64,000 nucleotides of DNA from Mesorhizobium sp. GbtcB19. Its GTDB lineage: Bacteria > Pseudomonadota > Alphaproteobacteria > Rhizobiales > Rhizobiaceae. Shown here one piece after another: positions 26,589 to 33,868 of this stretch (the first letter of the stretch is position 1; each line of letters opens with the position of its first letter). The position numbers and the translations under genes are program-made. The stretch spans positions 310,001 through 374,000 of the forward strand of contig NZ_JAGXJY010000003.1 in NCBI RefSeq assembly GCF_019091085.1. The letters are read 5' to 3'. The notes below the pieces were generated by a model. That model was not told where the DNA came from and searched no databases. It saw only the letters and a list, made by a program, of their open reading frames with translations.

Positions 26589-27568
26589 CTTGCCCCGGAC
26601 GCCAGATCGGCTTCGATCGCGACGACCGCCTCATCGATCCGGTCAAGCCCGGCCGGGACTTCCAGGCGGCTGACGCCGATCCGACCGGCGATCAGCGCGC
26701 ATTGGCTGAGATGCGCGGCGGCGAAATCGTCCGCCAGCGCCTCCCGGCCGAACCGCGTGACATAGGAGAATTTGAGGACCGCCGGCAGCGCGGCGGCGCC
26801 TGTCAGCGGTGAGATTGCCGCCTGTCCGCCGCGCTCCAGCACATAGAGGCGCGAGACCGGCACCGCCTCGGCGGCAAACCCGTCGCGCAGCCTGTGCTGC
26901 GCCTTGTCGATTTGCGGGTGCACTTGCGGCCGCACCTCCGCCTGCTCGAGGTGGATGGCGCCGGCGGCATCGGCGGCGAGCTTGAGCTGTGGAAATCCGG
27001 GCAGGATCATCGGCCGGTCCGGATCGGACAAATCCAGCGCCACGACATCGTCGGTCAAGAGCCGATGGCCGGCGCGGATCATCGCACCCGCCGTCGTCGA
27101 CTTGCCGGCCCCCTTGTCGCCCATGAAGATCACGCTCTTGCCATCGACGGCAATGGCGCTGGCATGCAGCACGAGCAGCCCGCGCTGATGCAGGGCAAGC
27201 GCCATCACCGGTCCGAGCAGCGGGAAGGCGAGCAGCGGATCGTCGATACCAGGCGCCGGATCGACGTCGATCCGGCGCCTGGAGCCACTGATCATGAAGG
27301 TGCCGACCGCCTGCCATGAAAGATACTGGCGCGCCGGCTCGAAGCGGAACGCCGTGGCGCCCTGCGACGCGGCGTCGGGAAAGTAGATAGGCCCGACCGC
27401 GATCTCAAGGTCTGGCGTCGCCGGCGGCGTCGGTTCCAGTTCCGGCAAGGCCACTTGCGAGCTAACGATCAGCCCGTAGGCCTTGTAGAAATGGCGGACG
27501 CGTCCACTCGGCGCCATCGTCTCGGTGGCGGGTTTTGGCCGCGCAAGGGAAGCGGTCGGAAGATTCAT
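26585..27568 (-). CDS. HPr-kinase-like protein, likely lasso precursor kinase (K protein)
   Basis: 327 residues. P-loop MGDKGAGKST covers residues 150-157 and is followed by LLTDDVVAL with Asp173-Asp174, the arrangement of the HprK catalytic domain. In lasso clusters of the paeninodin type such a kinase phosphorylates the C-terminal Ser of the precursor; the precursor here does end in Ser. The ATG at 27568 overlaps the cyclase stop as ATGA. Longer open frames exist but would overlap the cyclase gene more. The substrate assignment follows from family knowledge plus cluster context. Confidence 0.8.
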   Translation of the reverse strand: MNLPTASLARPKPATETMAPSGRVRHFYKAYGLIVSSQVALPELEPTPPATPDLEIAVGPIYFPDAASQGATAFRFEPARQYLSWQAVGTFMISGSRRRIDVDPAPGIDDPLLAFPLLGPVMALALHQRGLLVLHASAIAVDGKSVIFMGDKGAGKSTTAGAMIRAGHRLLTDDVVALDLSDPDRPMILPGFPQLKLAADAAGAIHLEQAEVRPQVHPQIDKAQHRLRDGFAAEAVPVSRLYVLERGGQAAISPLTGAAALPAVLKFSYVTRFGREALADDFAAAHLSQCALIAGRIGVSRLEVPAGLDRIDEAVVAIEADLASGAR

Positions 27569-29478
27569 GCCGGGCTTCCCTGGACTTGCCGCAGCCACAG
27601 CGACAGCGACACAGAACGCCAGACATGCTGGACGTCCGGCAACGTCGCCTGCTCGGGCTGGCTGAGCAGGCGCTCATAGACCGCGTTCACTTCACGCAGG
27701 TTGACATAGGGCGCGATCCGCTCGCTGTCCGATATCAGCAGCCTGTCCAGGAGTTCGCGGTGATTGCCGAGCATGCCGTTGACCAGGTTGGCGGTGAAAT
27801 CGATCTTGTCGCGCCGCCATTGCACCGCCGGCGGCAGAATGCCTTGCATGGCCCGGCGCAGGACGTGGCGGCCGAAGCCGTCCTTGAGTTTTTCCTCGCC
27901 CGGCAGCGACAGGCAGAATTCGATGAGCGGCTTGTCCCAGAACGGATAGCGGGGCTCGACCCCAAAATTGGCGGCGGCCTTGTCGAGCACTTCGAAGGCG
28001 TGCGGCACCAGCCCGCTGGAGAGCAGCCAGCGATGCGTCAGCGCCTCGCTGGCGCTGACGGCGGTCGGCATGGAACCACTGCGATCAAAGCGCTCGGCAA
28101 GATCGGTTCGCCTGGCAAGGTCCGGATTGACCAGGCCCGCCCAGGCAGTGCGCCGCACTGGCTCCGATCCGCGCCTCATCCTCCCGACAAGACGTTTGGC
28201 AATTGCCCTCATCCTGGCGATCCGCCAGGCCGGCCCATAGATGGTCAGGAACTTGAAATAGAGGGAAAGCATGCCCTCGCCATAGGTGTTGGCGGCGCTG
28301 TGCAACTCGCGCCACAGTTCCAGCCATCTGCCGGCATTGGCGAGCTCGTGCAGATGCCCATGGCCCTGCGAGACGACCTCGTCGCCGCCATGCCCGTCGA
28401 GAAGCACTTTGACGCCCTTGGCGCCCGCTATGCGGTAAAGGTCGCGCGTCAACGACAGGCCGGGCGCCAGGAACGTGCCTTCCTGCTCCTCCAGGATGCG
28501 TTCGAACTCGGCGAAGGGCGCATAATTGCCGACGGCAATCAGCGTGGCGTCGAGCGGATTGTCGTGGAGCACCGCGTCGATGAACGGCTTCTCGTCCATC
28601 GATGAGCCCTTGTCGAAGACCAGCGAAAAGGTCTTGAGCTTCGGATTGCGCTTGGCCGCCGCGCGAAGACCCGCAACGCAGGCGATCGAGGATGAATCGA
28701 GCCCGCCGCTCAGCATGGCGCCGACGGCCGGCGTGCCGCGCATCCGGTTCTCCACCGATTGCGCGAACAGATGCCTGAATTCTTCCGCCGCGTCCCTGCG
28801 CAGCGGCCGTTGCGACGGCTCGATCTGCCAGTAGCGCCGCAGCACCACCTGGCGGTCCGCCACCATCATGCCGTGCCGCGCCGGCAGCCGGAAGATTTCG
28901 GCGTAGGGCGTCGCCTGCGGATCATCCGGCAAGCCGGCGAGGAAGCCTGAGATCTGGTGCTCGCTGAGGCGCCTGCCGACGCCGACCAGCGCCAGGATCG
29001 GCCCGATCTCCGAGGCAAACGCGAAGCGCTTGCCGGTCGAATGATAGTAGAAGGGTTTGACGCCGAAATGGTCGCGCGCGCAAAACAGCGCCTGGCGCTC
29101 GCCATCCCATATCGCGAAGGCGAAATCGCCCTGCAGATAGGTCGGGCAGGCCTCGCCCCATTTGAGGTAGGCGCGCATGATGAGCACCGCGTCGACGATC
29201 GACCGGTCGCGCTGGCCGAGCCGCGCCAGAAGCTCGTCGCGATTGTCCAGCCGGCAATCGGCGGTGATGGCGAGCTTGCCGCCGGCCATGGTCAGCGGGC
29301 CGGGGCCATCCTCGCCGGTCGTGTCGAGCCAGGCGTGGCCGAGCGCCACGCTGCCGTCCGTCCACCATGAGCTGCCGTCGCGGGCGCGGTGGCGCATGCG
29401 CGAAAGCATCTCTTGGATATCGCCGGCCGCGGCGGGCCGCCCGTTGTCGTTATGCACAATTCCGGCGACGCCGCTCAT
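27565..29478 (-). CDS. Asparagine-synthetase-like lasso cyclase (C protein)
   Basis: 637 residues with an N-terminal Ntn-like domain and a C-terminal synthetase domain holding the pyrophosphate loop SGGLDSSS at residues 257-264. Residue 2 is Ser, not the Cys nucleophile of glutamine-dependent AsnB (MSGVAG versus MCGIAG). Lasso cyclases activate the ring Asp/Glu with ATP and close it with the free N-terminal amine, needing no glutamine, so loss of Cys2 fits that role. The gene lies 3 bases after B2 and overlaps the kinase start. An ordinary asparagine synthetase is less likely given the neighbours. Confidence 0.85.
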   Translation of the reverse strand: MSGVAGIVHNDNGRPAAAGDIQEMLSRMRHRARDGSSWWTDGSVALGHAWLDTTGEDGPGPLTMAGGKLAITADCRLDNRDELLARLGQRDRSIVDAVLIMRAYLKWGEACPTYLQGDFAFAIWDGERQALFCARDHFGVKPFYYHSTGKRFAFASEIGPILALVGVGRRLSEHQISGFLAGLPDDPQATPYAEIFRLPARHGMMVADRQVVLRRYWQIEPSQRPLRRDAAEEFRHLFAQSVENRMRGTPAVGAMLSGGLDSSSIACVAGLRAAAKRNPKLKTFSLVFDKGSSMDEKPFIDAVLHDNPLDATLIAVGNYAPFAEFERILEEQEGTFLAPGLSLTRDLYRIAGAKGVKVLLDGHGGDEVVSQGHGHLHELANAGRWLELWRELHSAANTYGEGMLSLYFKFLTIYGPAWRIARMRAIAKRLVGRMRRGSEPVRRTAWAGLVNPDLARRTDLAERFDRSGSMPTAVSASEALTHRWLLSSGLVPHAFEVLDKAAANFGVEPRYPFWDKPLIEFCLSLPGEEKLKDGFGRHVLRRAMQGILPPAVQWRRDKIDFTANLVNGMLGNHRELLDRLLISDSERIAPYVNLREVNAVYERLLSQPEQATLPDVQHVWRSVSLSLWLRQVQGSPA

Positions 29479-29481
29479 CGG

Positions 29482-29898
29482 TCACGACCCATGGTCGACC
29501 AGATGGGCAAATCCGTTGATCGAGCCGCCCAGCACGATGTGGTTGCCGCTCATCAGCCAGGCGTGCGCCTTGAGCTCGCTGCCCGTTCCCTTTTCGATGC
29601 CGATGCTGATCTTCGAGGCGCTGCCCTGGCGGGCGAGCAGATATTGCCCGGCCAGCGCCTGGGTCAGGCAAGTGGCGCCCGGCACGAGCCGCGCCGCGGC
29701 GGCAACGCCCCAGGCGACACGCCGCAGGTCGGCGACGCCGGCGTCGCGCCTGGCGTCCAGCCTTGTCACCAGGCTGCGGACACGGTTGTAGGAGGAAAGC
29801 GTCAGCGCAAGCCGCACGACGCTCACCACCGTCAGGCAGCGCGCCAGAAACAGCATTTCCCGGCCGCTCAGCGAGCGGAACCTAGACCAGTTCCTCAC
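29482..29898 (-). CDS. Lasso leader peptidase, transglutaminase-like (B2 protein)
   Basis: About 138 residues from the GTG at 29898, which has GAGG 7 bases upstream and overlaps the end of B1 by 17 bases; a TTG at 29913 is possible. The fold is that of the lasso transglutaminase-like protease. Cys77 (GATCLTQALAGQYLLAR) and His112 (AHAWL) are the catalytic pair. The Asp usually found about 12 residues after the His is not seen; the aligned stretch reads IVLGGS, so the triad may be incomplete or completed elsewhere. It removes the leader after a Thr-Xaa motif. Confidence 0.84.
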   Translation of the reverse strand: MRNWSRFRSLSGREMLFLARCLTVVSVVRLALTLSSYNRVRSLVTRLDARRDAGVADLRRVAWGVAAAARLVPGATCLTQALAGQYLLARQGSASKISIGIEKGTGSELKAHAWLMSGNHIVLGGSINGFAHLVDHGS

Positions 29899-30181
29899 TG
29901 TGGAGCCTCGCAAGCCCTGCTTCGGTCAGCCCCCTCAGCAAGCCCTCGACATCGGCCTTGCAGCGCTCGGCATCGACATTGTAGCGCGCAAGCACGGCGC
30001 TCCGGACATCGAGGACCGATCGCGGCTCCTGGATCTGCTCCCAGATGAAGGCGCCGACGCTGTTCAGGCTATAATAAACGTTGGATTTGAGGTGGAGCAG
30101 CGCCAGTCCGGCGCCGAATTCGCAAGCCACCGCCTCGCTGGTCGCGACCACGCGTTCATGGTCCGAAGGGTTCCAGTGCAT
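29882..30181 (-). CDS. PqqD-like RiPP recognition element protein (B1 protein)
   Basis: 99 residues, PqqD-type winged fold (LALLHLKSNVYYSLNSVGAFIWE, then VLDVRSAVLARYNVDAERCKADVEGLLRGLTEAGL). B1 binds the leader motif YxxPxLxxxG and hands the precursor to B2. The leader encoded just upstream has exactly that motif. The gap to the precursor gene is 160 bases and carries a strong hairpin. Confidence 0.86.
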   Translation of the reverse strand: MHWNPSDHERVVATSEAVACEFGAGLALLHLKSNVYYSLNSVGAFIWEQIQEPRSVLDVRSAVLARYNVDAERCKADVEGLLRGLTEAGLARLHSEELV

Positions 30182-30261
30182 CCTAAAACCTCGTTGCTGG
30201 GTCCGCCGCGCCCTTATGCTTTCACCCTGGATCGGTTGCCGCGATCCCGGGGGGCAGGAAA

Positions 30262-30282
30262 CCGGGGGGCGCCGCCCCCCGG
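30262..30282 (-). terminator. GC hairpin between lasso precursor and processing genes
   Basis: A perfect nine-pair stem (CCGGGGGGC with GCCCCCCGG) has a three-base loop. On the minus-strand transcript it lies ~60 bases after the precursor stop and ~80 before B1, followed only by TTT. This would act as a partial terminator or mRNA-stabilising end, so that precursor message exceeds enzyme message. Such stem-loops after precursor genes are common in RiPP operons. Confidence 0.6.
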
Positions 30283-30340
30283 CTCACCTTTTGGAGGACA
30301 TCCGGAGCCCCGACTTCGACACCCGGATGCGCCTGTAAGC

Positions 30341-30493
30341 TTAAGAGAAAGTCAGCTCGCCGACCGGCGTGTGCGCGGGAAAGCTCGCGTCGAGTGCCGT
30401 CGAGCCGGCACCGCCCTGCGTGATCGTTTCGATCGAACCGTGAACCGTCAGGCTGGGGGTCTCGTACTCATGCTTTTCAACATTCTGTTCCAT
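30341..30493 (-). CDS. Lasso peptide precursor (A), 50 residues
   Basis: A small gene with GGAGAG 8 bases before the ATG at 30493. The 26-residue leader starts MEQNVEKHEYETPSLTVHG and contains the RRE-binding motif Y10-P13-L15-G19. Thr25-Gln26 gives the usual penultimate Thr before cleavage. The predicted core runs from Gly27 to Ser50 (24 residues): it starts GGAGSTALD, so Gly1 can bond to Asp9 and make a nine-membered-residue macrolactam. The loop and tail are ASFPAHTPVGELTFS. Bulky candidates to lock the ring are Phe12, His15 or Phe23. The last residue is Ser, matching a kinase-containing cluster. All partner genes (B1, B2, C, K, D) follow on the same strand. Mass, fold and activity are predictions. 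Confidence 0.9.
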   Translation of the reverse strand: MEQNVEKHEYETPSLTVHGSIETITQGGAGSTALDASFPAHTPVGELTFS

Positions 30494-30994
30494 TTTACTC
30501 TCCACTTAAGGACTGGAAGCGGCTGCAGAATGCCGCCAGCATATCGCTATGCTGCAATGCGATTGCTGCACGGCAACATTCATGAGTCAAGTTTGATTTA
30601 CCAAGCATTAATCAATTCTTGGTTGCGCTCGTTTTCGTTGGCGATCAAGCCATGAGGAGCGCCATCGTAGACCTCAACCATCCTGGAATTCAACCGCAGG
30701 TCCTCGCCGTTTAAATAAGCATCTGATTTATTTATGATAATTTTGCAAGCGGGAAGCCCGTTCCGCACCTGCGAGGAAATTGTTGCAAAAAATTGCTTCC
30801 TTACAGCTCACCGACGCATCTTCGGAGGTGTCTTCAAAAGTGATTGAGCGTCAGGCGATTTTAAACGCAGGAGTTGCAGATATTCAGCGATCCCGGCCGG
30901 GTCCTGGGCGATCGTGTCAATTTTTCCGGTGCTTTTCTTCGCAGTTGCGATATAAACGCCCTCGGGCGGCATTTTGCGGAGAACGACATCGGGC
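30494..30994. promoter_or_regulatory. AT-rich divergent control region of the lasso cluster
   Basis: About 500 bases between the lasso precursor and the divergent nucleotidyltransferase, clearly AT-richer than its surroundings at 30590-30790. A TTGACT (minus strand, 30585-30590) could be a -35 element for the precursor, with the PhaR-like box falling between it and the start. A doubtful 62-codon minus-strand frame occupies 30808-30996. Confidence 0.45.
30561..30578 (-). promoter_or_regulatory. PhaR-like palindromic box upstream of the lasso precursor
   Basis: On the minus strand the site reads TGTTGC-CG-TGCA-GCAA, a full match to the window consensus. It lies ~70 bases upstream of the precursor ATG, just downstream of a TTGACT hexamer, a position suited to repression. 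Confidence 0.52.
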
Positions 30995-30996
30995 AT
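30808..30996 (-). CDS. Doubtful small ORF, 62 residues
   Basis: A frame with natural-looking composition (PPEGVYIATAKKSTGKIDTI, then EYLQLLRLKSPDAQSLLK) and GC-rich third positions. It has no clear ribosome-binding site at the ATG (30996) or at a second ATG (30972), and it overlaps the start of the divergent nucleotidyltransferase by two bases. It could be a remnant of an older gene, a small peptide upstream of the lasso precursor, or chance. No function can be given. Confidence 0.3.
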   Translation of the reverse strand: MPDVVLRKMPPEGVYIATAKKSTGKIDTIAQDPAGIAEYLQLLRLKSPDAQSLLKTPPKMRR

Positions 30997-32203
30997 GGCG
31001 ATGCAGGATGGCTCGTATGAAAGGCTGCGTGCCGCCGGCTGTGCCGATGAAGTCGCCTATGTGCAGGCCTGCCTGAGGCTGTTTTTCGCGCCCGGTGCCA
31101 GCGCCGACGCCGTCGCCGGTCGGACCGATACACCTGTGCCGGCAATCTCGGCAGAGAATGTCGCCGACATCGCCAGATTGAACAAAGTCGGCGTCTTCCT
31201 GCTCAAGGCGCTCCAGCGGACGTCCGCCGGCGCGGCGCCTCCCGGTTTGCCTGGCTGGCTCGACGGCTACCGTCGGCGCACCATGGCGATGAATGTCGCC
31301 TGCCTTGGCGATTCGATAGCGATTGACCGAGTGCTGCGCGACAGGCAGCTCGATTTCGTCTTCCTCAAGGGGCCGCTTCAGCAGCATTTGCTCTATGGCG
31401 ACCACTTCATGAAGCCTTCCGGCGATGTCGACATACTGGTTTCGCCGGCGAGCTTCGCCGCGGCCCGCGAGGCGCTGCGCACGATCGGCTACGAAATTGC
31501 CGGCAAGTCGCGCTCGGTCTGGTGGGTGCGCTTTCTCGGCGAGCAGCACATAGTTCGCGACGATGGCACGAGGGCCTCGACGGTCGACCTCCACCACCGT
31601 CTGCAGCAGCCGGGTTCGCCGAGCCCGCGCGACACCGACGGCTTCCTGCGCCGCAAGCGCGTGGTCGAGGTCGCCGGCGCCGCCCTGCCGATCACCTCGG
31701 CGGCCGACACCTTGCTTTTGTCCTCGATCAGTGTCGCCAAGGCCTTTTTCAATCGCGAACCTTGTGCCGGCTATGTCTGCGATGTCAGGGCCAGCGCCAG
31801 CCGCCTGAGCGAAGCCGAGCAGCAGATGGTGCTCGACCACGCCGCCGGGCAGGGTCTGACCGACACGCTGCTCTTGGGATTGCGCGCCGCCGACGTGCTG
31901 CTCGGCGCCGGCGGCACGCTGCTTTCAGAGCGCGCCGCCCGCATTCTGGCGCGTATCGACAATGCCGATCTCTTTCATATGGTGCTCGCGCCCTGGCTTT
32001 CCTCGTTGCGCTGGCCGCAGCGCCGCCATGTGCTGTGGGAACTGTGCGGCCGCGAGCCCGTCCGGTATCTGGCCGAAGCCGGGTGGGCGGCCTCCGCCGA
32101 CCTCAGCCGGCGCATCTTCGAGCGCTCTGCCGCTGTCGAGCCGGCGCGAGGCGACATTATCAAGATCACGCGCGGGGCAGCCACTCATGCAAGCGAAAGG
32201 TGA
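30995..32203 (+). CDS. Nucleotidyltransferase-like protein (NTP_transf_5 type), probable lasso tailoring enzyme
   Basis: About 402 residues. The Asp pair of the nucleotidyltransferase fold is at Asp144 and Asp146 (GDVDILVSPASF), followed by a basic helical region. GGAGAA precedes the ATG at 30995; an ATG at 31001 is equally possible. Homologues occur in lasso clusters with a kinase; the pseudomycoidin enzyme of this family adds sugar to the phosphorylated C-terminal Ser. The gene is divergent from the lasso operon and 4 bases upstream of exoU, so it probably shares a transcript with exoU. A paralogue is at 57377. Confidence 0.74.
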   Translation: MAMQDGSYERLRAAGCADEVAYVQACLRLFFAPGASADAVAGRTDTPVPAISAENVADIARLNKVGVFLLKALQRTSAGAAPPGLPGWLDGYRRRTMAMNVACLGDSIAIDRVLRDRQLDFVFLKGPLQQHLLYGDHFMKPSGDVDILVSPASFAAAREALRTIGYEIAGKSRSVWWVRFLGEQHIVRDDGTRASTVDLHHRLQQPGSPSPRDTDGFLRRKRVVEVAGAALPITSAADTLLLSSISVAKAFFNREPCAGYVCDVRASASRLSEAEQQMVLDHAAGQGLTDTLLLGLRAADVLLGAGGTLLSERAARILARIDNADLFHMVLAPWLSSLRWPQRRHVLWELCGREPVRYLAEAGWAASADLSRRIFERSAAVEPARGDIIKITRGAATHASER

Positions 32204-32207
32204 ACCC

Positions 32208-33236
32208 ATGCCCGTGACGACGCCCATGACGAGCCGGGAGGTCTGCGTCATCATCGCCGCGCGCAATGCGGCGCGCACGATCCCTGTCGCCATCGCTTCG
32301 GCGCTGCGCGAGCCGGAAGTCGCCGAAGTCGTCGTGGTCGACGACGCTTCCACCGACGACACCCGCGACGTGGCTTTGGCCGCCGACGACGGCAGCGGCC
32401 GGCTTTCCGTCATCCGCCTCGATGTCAATCGCGGTCCGTCTTCCGCCCGCAACATCGCCATCCAGGCTTCCAGGTCATCCTTCATCAGCATTCTCGACGC
32501 CGACGATTTCTTCCTCGAGGGCCGCTTTCGCAGGCTTTTCGCCGGCACCGACTGGGATTTTGCCGCCGACAACATCATGCTGATCCGCGACGATGCCGCG
32601 ACCGACCTCGCCAAGGTCGCCGCGCCCCCTTTCGCCGCCGATCCGGAATTTCTCGATTTCGAGCGCTTCATCGACGGCAACATCTCGCGCCGCCGCGTCC
32701 TGCGCGGCGAGCTCGGTTTCCTCAAGCCGGTGATCAGCCGGGCCTTTCTCGATCGGCATGGGCTGACTTACGATGAAAACCTGCGCCTTGGCGAAGATTA
32801 CGAGCTCTATGCACGTGCCGTCGCCTGCGGGGCGCGGTTCAAGATCATCAAATCCTGCGGCTATGGCGCGATCGTGCGTGCCGATTCGCTGAGCGGCCGC
32901 CACAGGACGCAGGATCTGGAGCGTCTTGCCGATGCCGATCTGGCGCTGCTTCAGATCGACAGCCTTCCCGAGCGCTCGAAGGCCGCGTTGCGGCGCCACG
33001 AGCGTCATGTCCGCGACAAATACCGGCTGCGCAACTTCCTCGACGTCAAGGCCGAGCGCGGCCTGGCGTCGGCGGCGGCTTACGCCTTCGCCAGCCAGTC
33101 GAATCTGATCCCGATCGTTCGCGGCGTCGCCACCGACAAACTCGACGCGCTGTTCCGCCGCACCGGGATTGCTGCAAAGCAGCAGATACCGCCGATGCGC
33201 TTTCTGATGGCGGCAACCAGTGCCGCAAACGAGTGA
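32208..33236 (+). CDS. exoU: GT2 glycosyltransferase, ExoU-like
   Basis: 342 residues, near the 348 of ExoU. GT-A fold: CVIIAARNAARTIPVAIASA, VVVVDDASTDDT and ISILDADDFF with the DxD sugar-nucleotide site, then ENLRLGEDYELYARA with the base ED. Residues GFLKPVISRAFLDRHGL and SCGYGAIVRADSLSGRH resemble ExoU, which adds a late glucose in the succinoglycan repeat. AAAGGTGA precedes the ATG at 32208. It follows the nucleotidyltransferase by 4 bases. ExoO and ExoW are related families, so the exact ortholog is probable rather than certain. Confidence 0.78.
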   Translation: MPVTTPMTSREVCVIIAARNAARTIPVAIASALREPEVAEVVVVDDASTDDTRDVALAADDGSGRLSVIRLDVNRGPSSARNIAIQASRSSFISILDADDFFLEGRFRRLFAGTDWDFAADNIMLIRDDAATDLAKVAAPPFAADPEFLDFERFIDGNISRRRVLRGELGFLKPVISRAFLDRHGLTYDENLRLGEDYELYARAVACGARFKIIKSCGYGAIVRADSLSGRHRTQDLERLADADLALLQIDSLPERSKAALRRHERHVRDKYRLRNFLDVKAERGLASAAAYAFASQSNLIPIVRGVATDKLDALFRRTGIAAKQQIPPMRFLMAATSAANE

Positions 33237-33325
33237 TGCCGCATCGTCCCGAAGCCGCCGGCCCTCAAAAAATCCGCATTCGCAAAACTATGATGTTGCC
33301 TAGTCGCCGCGGTAGTGGCAGTCTA

Positions 33326-33343
33326 TGTTGCAATGCAGCAATT
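33326..33343 (+). promoter_or_regulatory. PhaR-like palindromic box upstream of a 125-residue ORF
   Basis: The site TGTTGC-AA-TGCA-GCAA matches the consensus perfectly and lies 19 bases upstream of the ATG at 33360. Confidence 0.52.
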
Positions 33344-33359
33344 TCGAAAGGCCGATAGG

Positions 33360-33737
33360 ATGGCTTCGATTTTTGGCTTCAGATCCCGGGATCCGGCTCG
33401 CGACCGGACCACCGATCTTCAGCGTTTCGACCGGTTGGCGAAGCTGTTCGATCAGGTCGCGGCCGAGATCGAGGCGGAGAAAACCGGACTGGAGAACCGT
33501 TACAAGTCGACGGCCGCCAACGCGGCCTTTCTGGTCGAGGCGATGGAGAATGGTTCGGCGTCGACCAGCAAGGGATCGGATGTCAGCGTCATGACCAACT
33601 CGATTCTGAACTGCGAGCGGCGCATTGCGGAGCTGGCTCGCCAGAAAGGTCTGATGAAGGAACTGCGTCATTCGCTCGACGCGATTGTCGAGGACGGTTC
33701 CGATCGGTCTGCCGCGCAGTCCGCGGCAAGAGGCTGA
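33360..33737 (+). CDS. Conserved-looking hypothetical protein, 125 residues
   Basis: Not recognised. Charged and helical, with heptad-like runs (RFDRLAKLFDQVAAEIEAE, then ILNCERRIAELARQKGLMKEL) that suggest coiled coil. No signal peptide or membrane segment. The ATG at 33360 is chosen because AAAGG lies upstream and because the longer frame from 33315 would swallow a regulatory palindrome. It sits alone between exoU and exoK; codon use is like its neighbours. A cytoplasmic partner or regulator for exopolysaccharide synthesis is possible but not shown. Confidence 0.6.
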   Translation: MASIFGFRSRDPARDRTTDLQRFDRLAKLFDQVAAEIEAEKTGLENRYKSTAANAAFLVEAMENGSASTSKGSDVSVMTNSILNCERRIAELARQKGLMKELRHSLDAIVEDGSDRSAAQSAARG

Positions 33738-33868
33738 CGGCACCTTCAGGTGCGGTCACAGGTACGAGACACTAGAGGAGTTCAAGAGGGCGCAGGATCA
33801 GAATCGGCTCGCTGACGCGGGCCAAGGATGACTTTGGGTTGGGCGGACAACACAAAGGTGAGTTTGTT

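Noticed and set aside
24717..26765. A 682-codon plus-strand frame across the lasso exporter gene
   Set aside because: Shadow of the exporter; it is rich in Asp, Gln, Arg and His and carries no motif, while the minus strand has intact ABC signatures.
27565..29478. A housekeeping asparagine synthetase
   Set aside because: Residue 2 is Ser in place of the glutaminase Cys and the gene overlaps lasso kinase and B2 genes.
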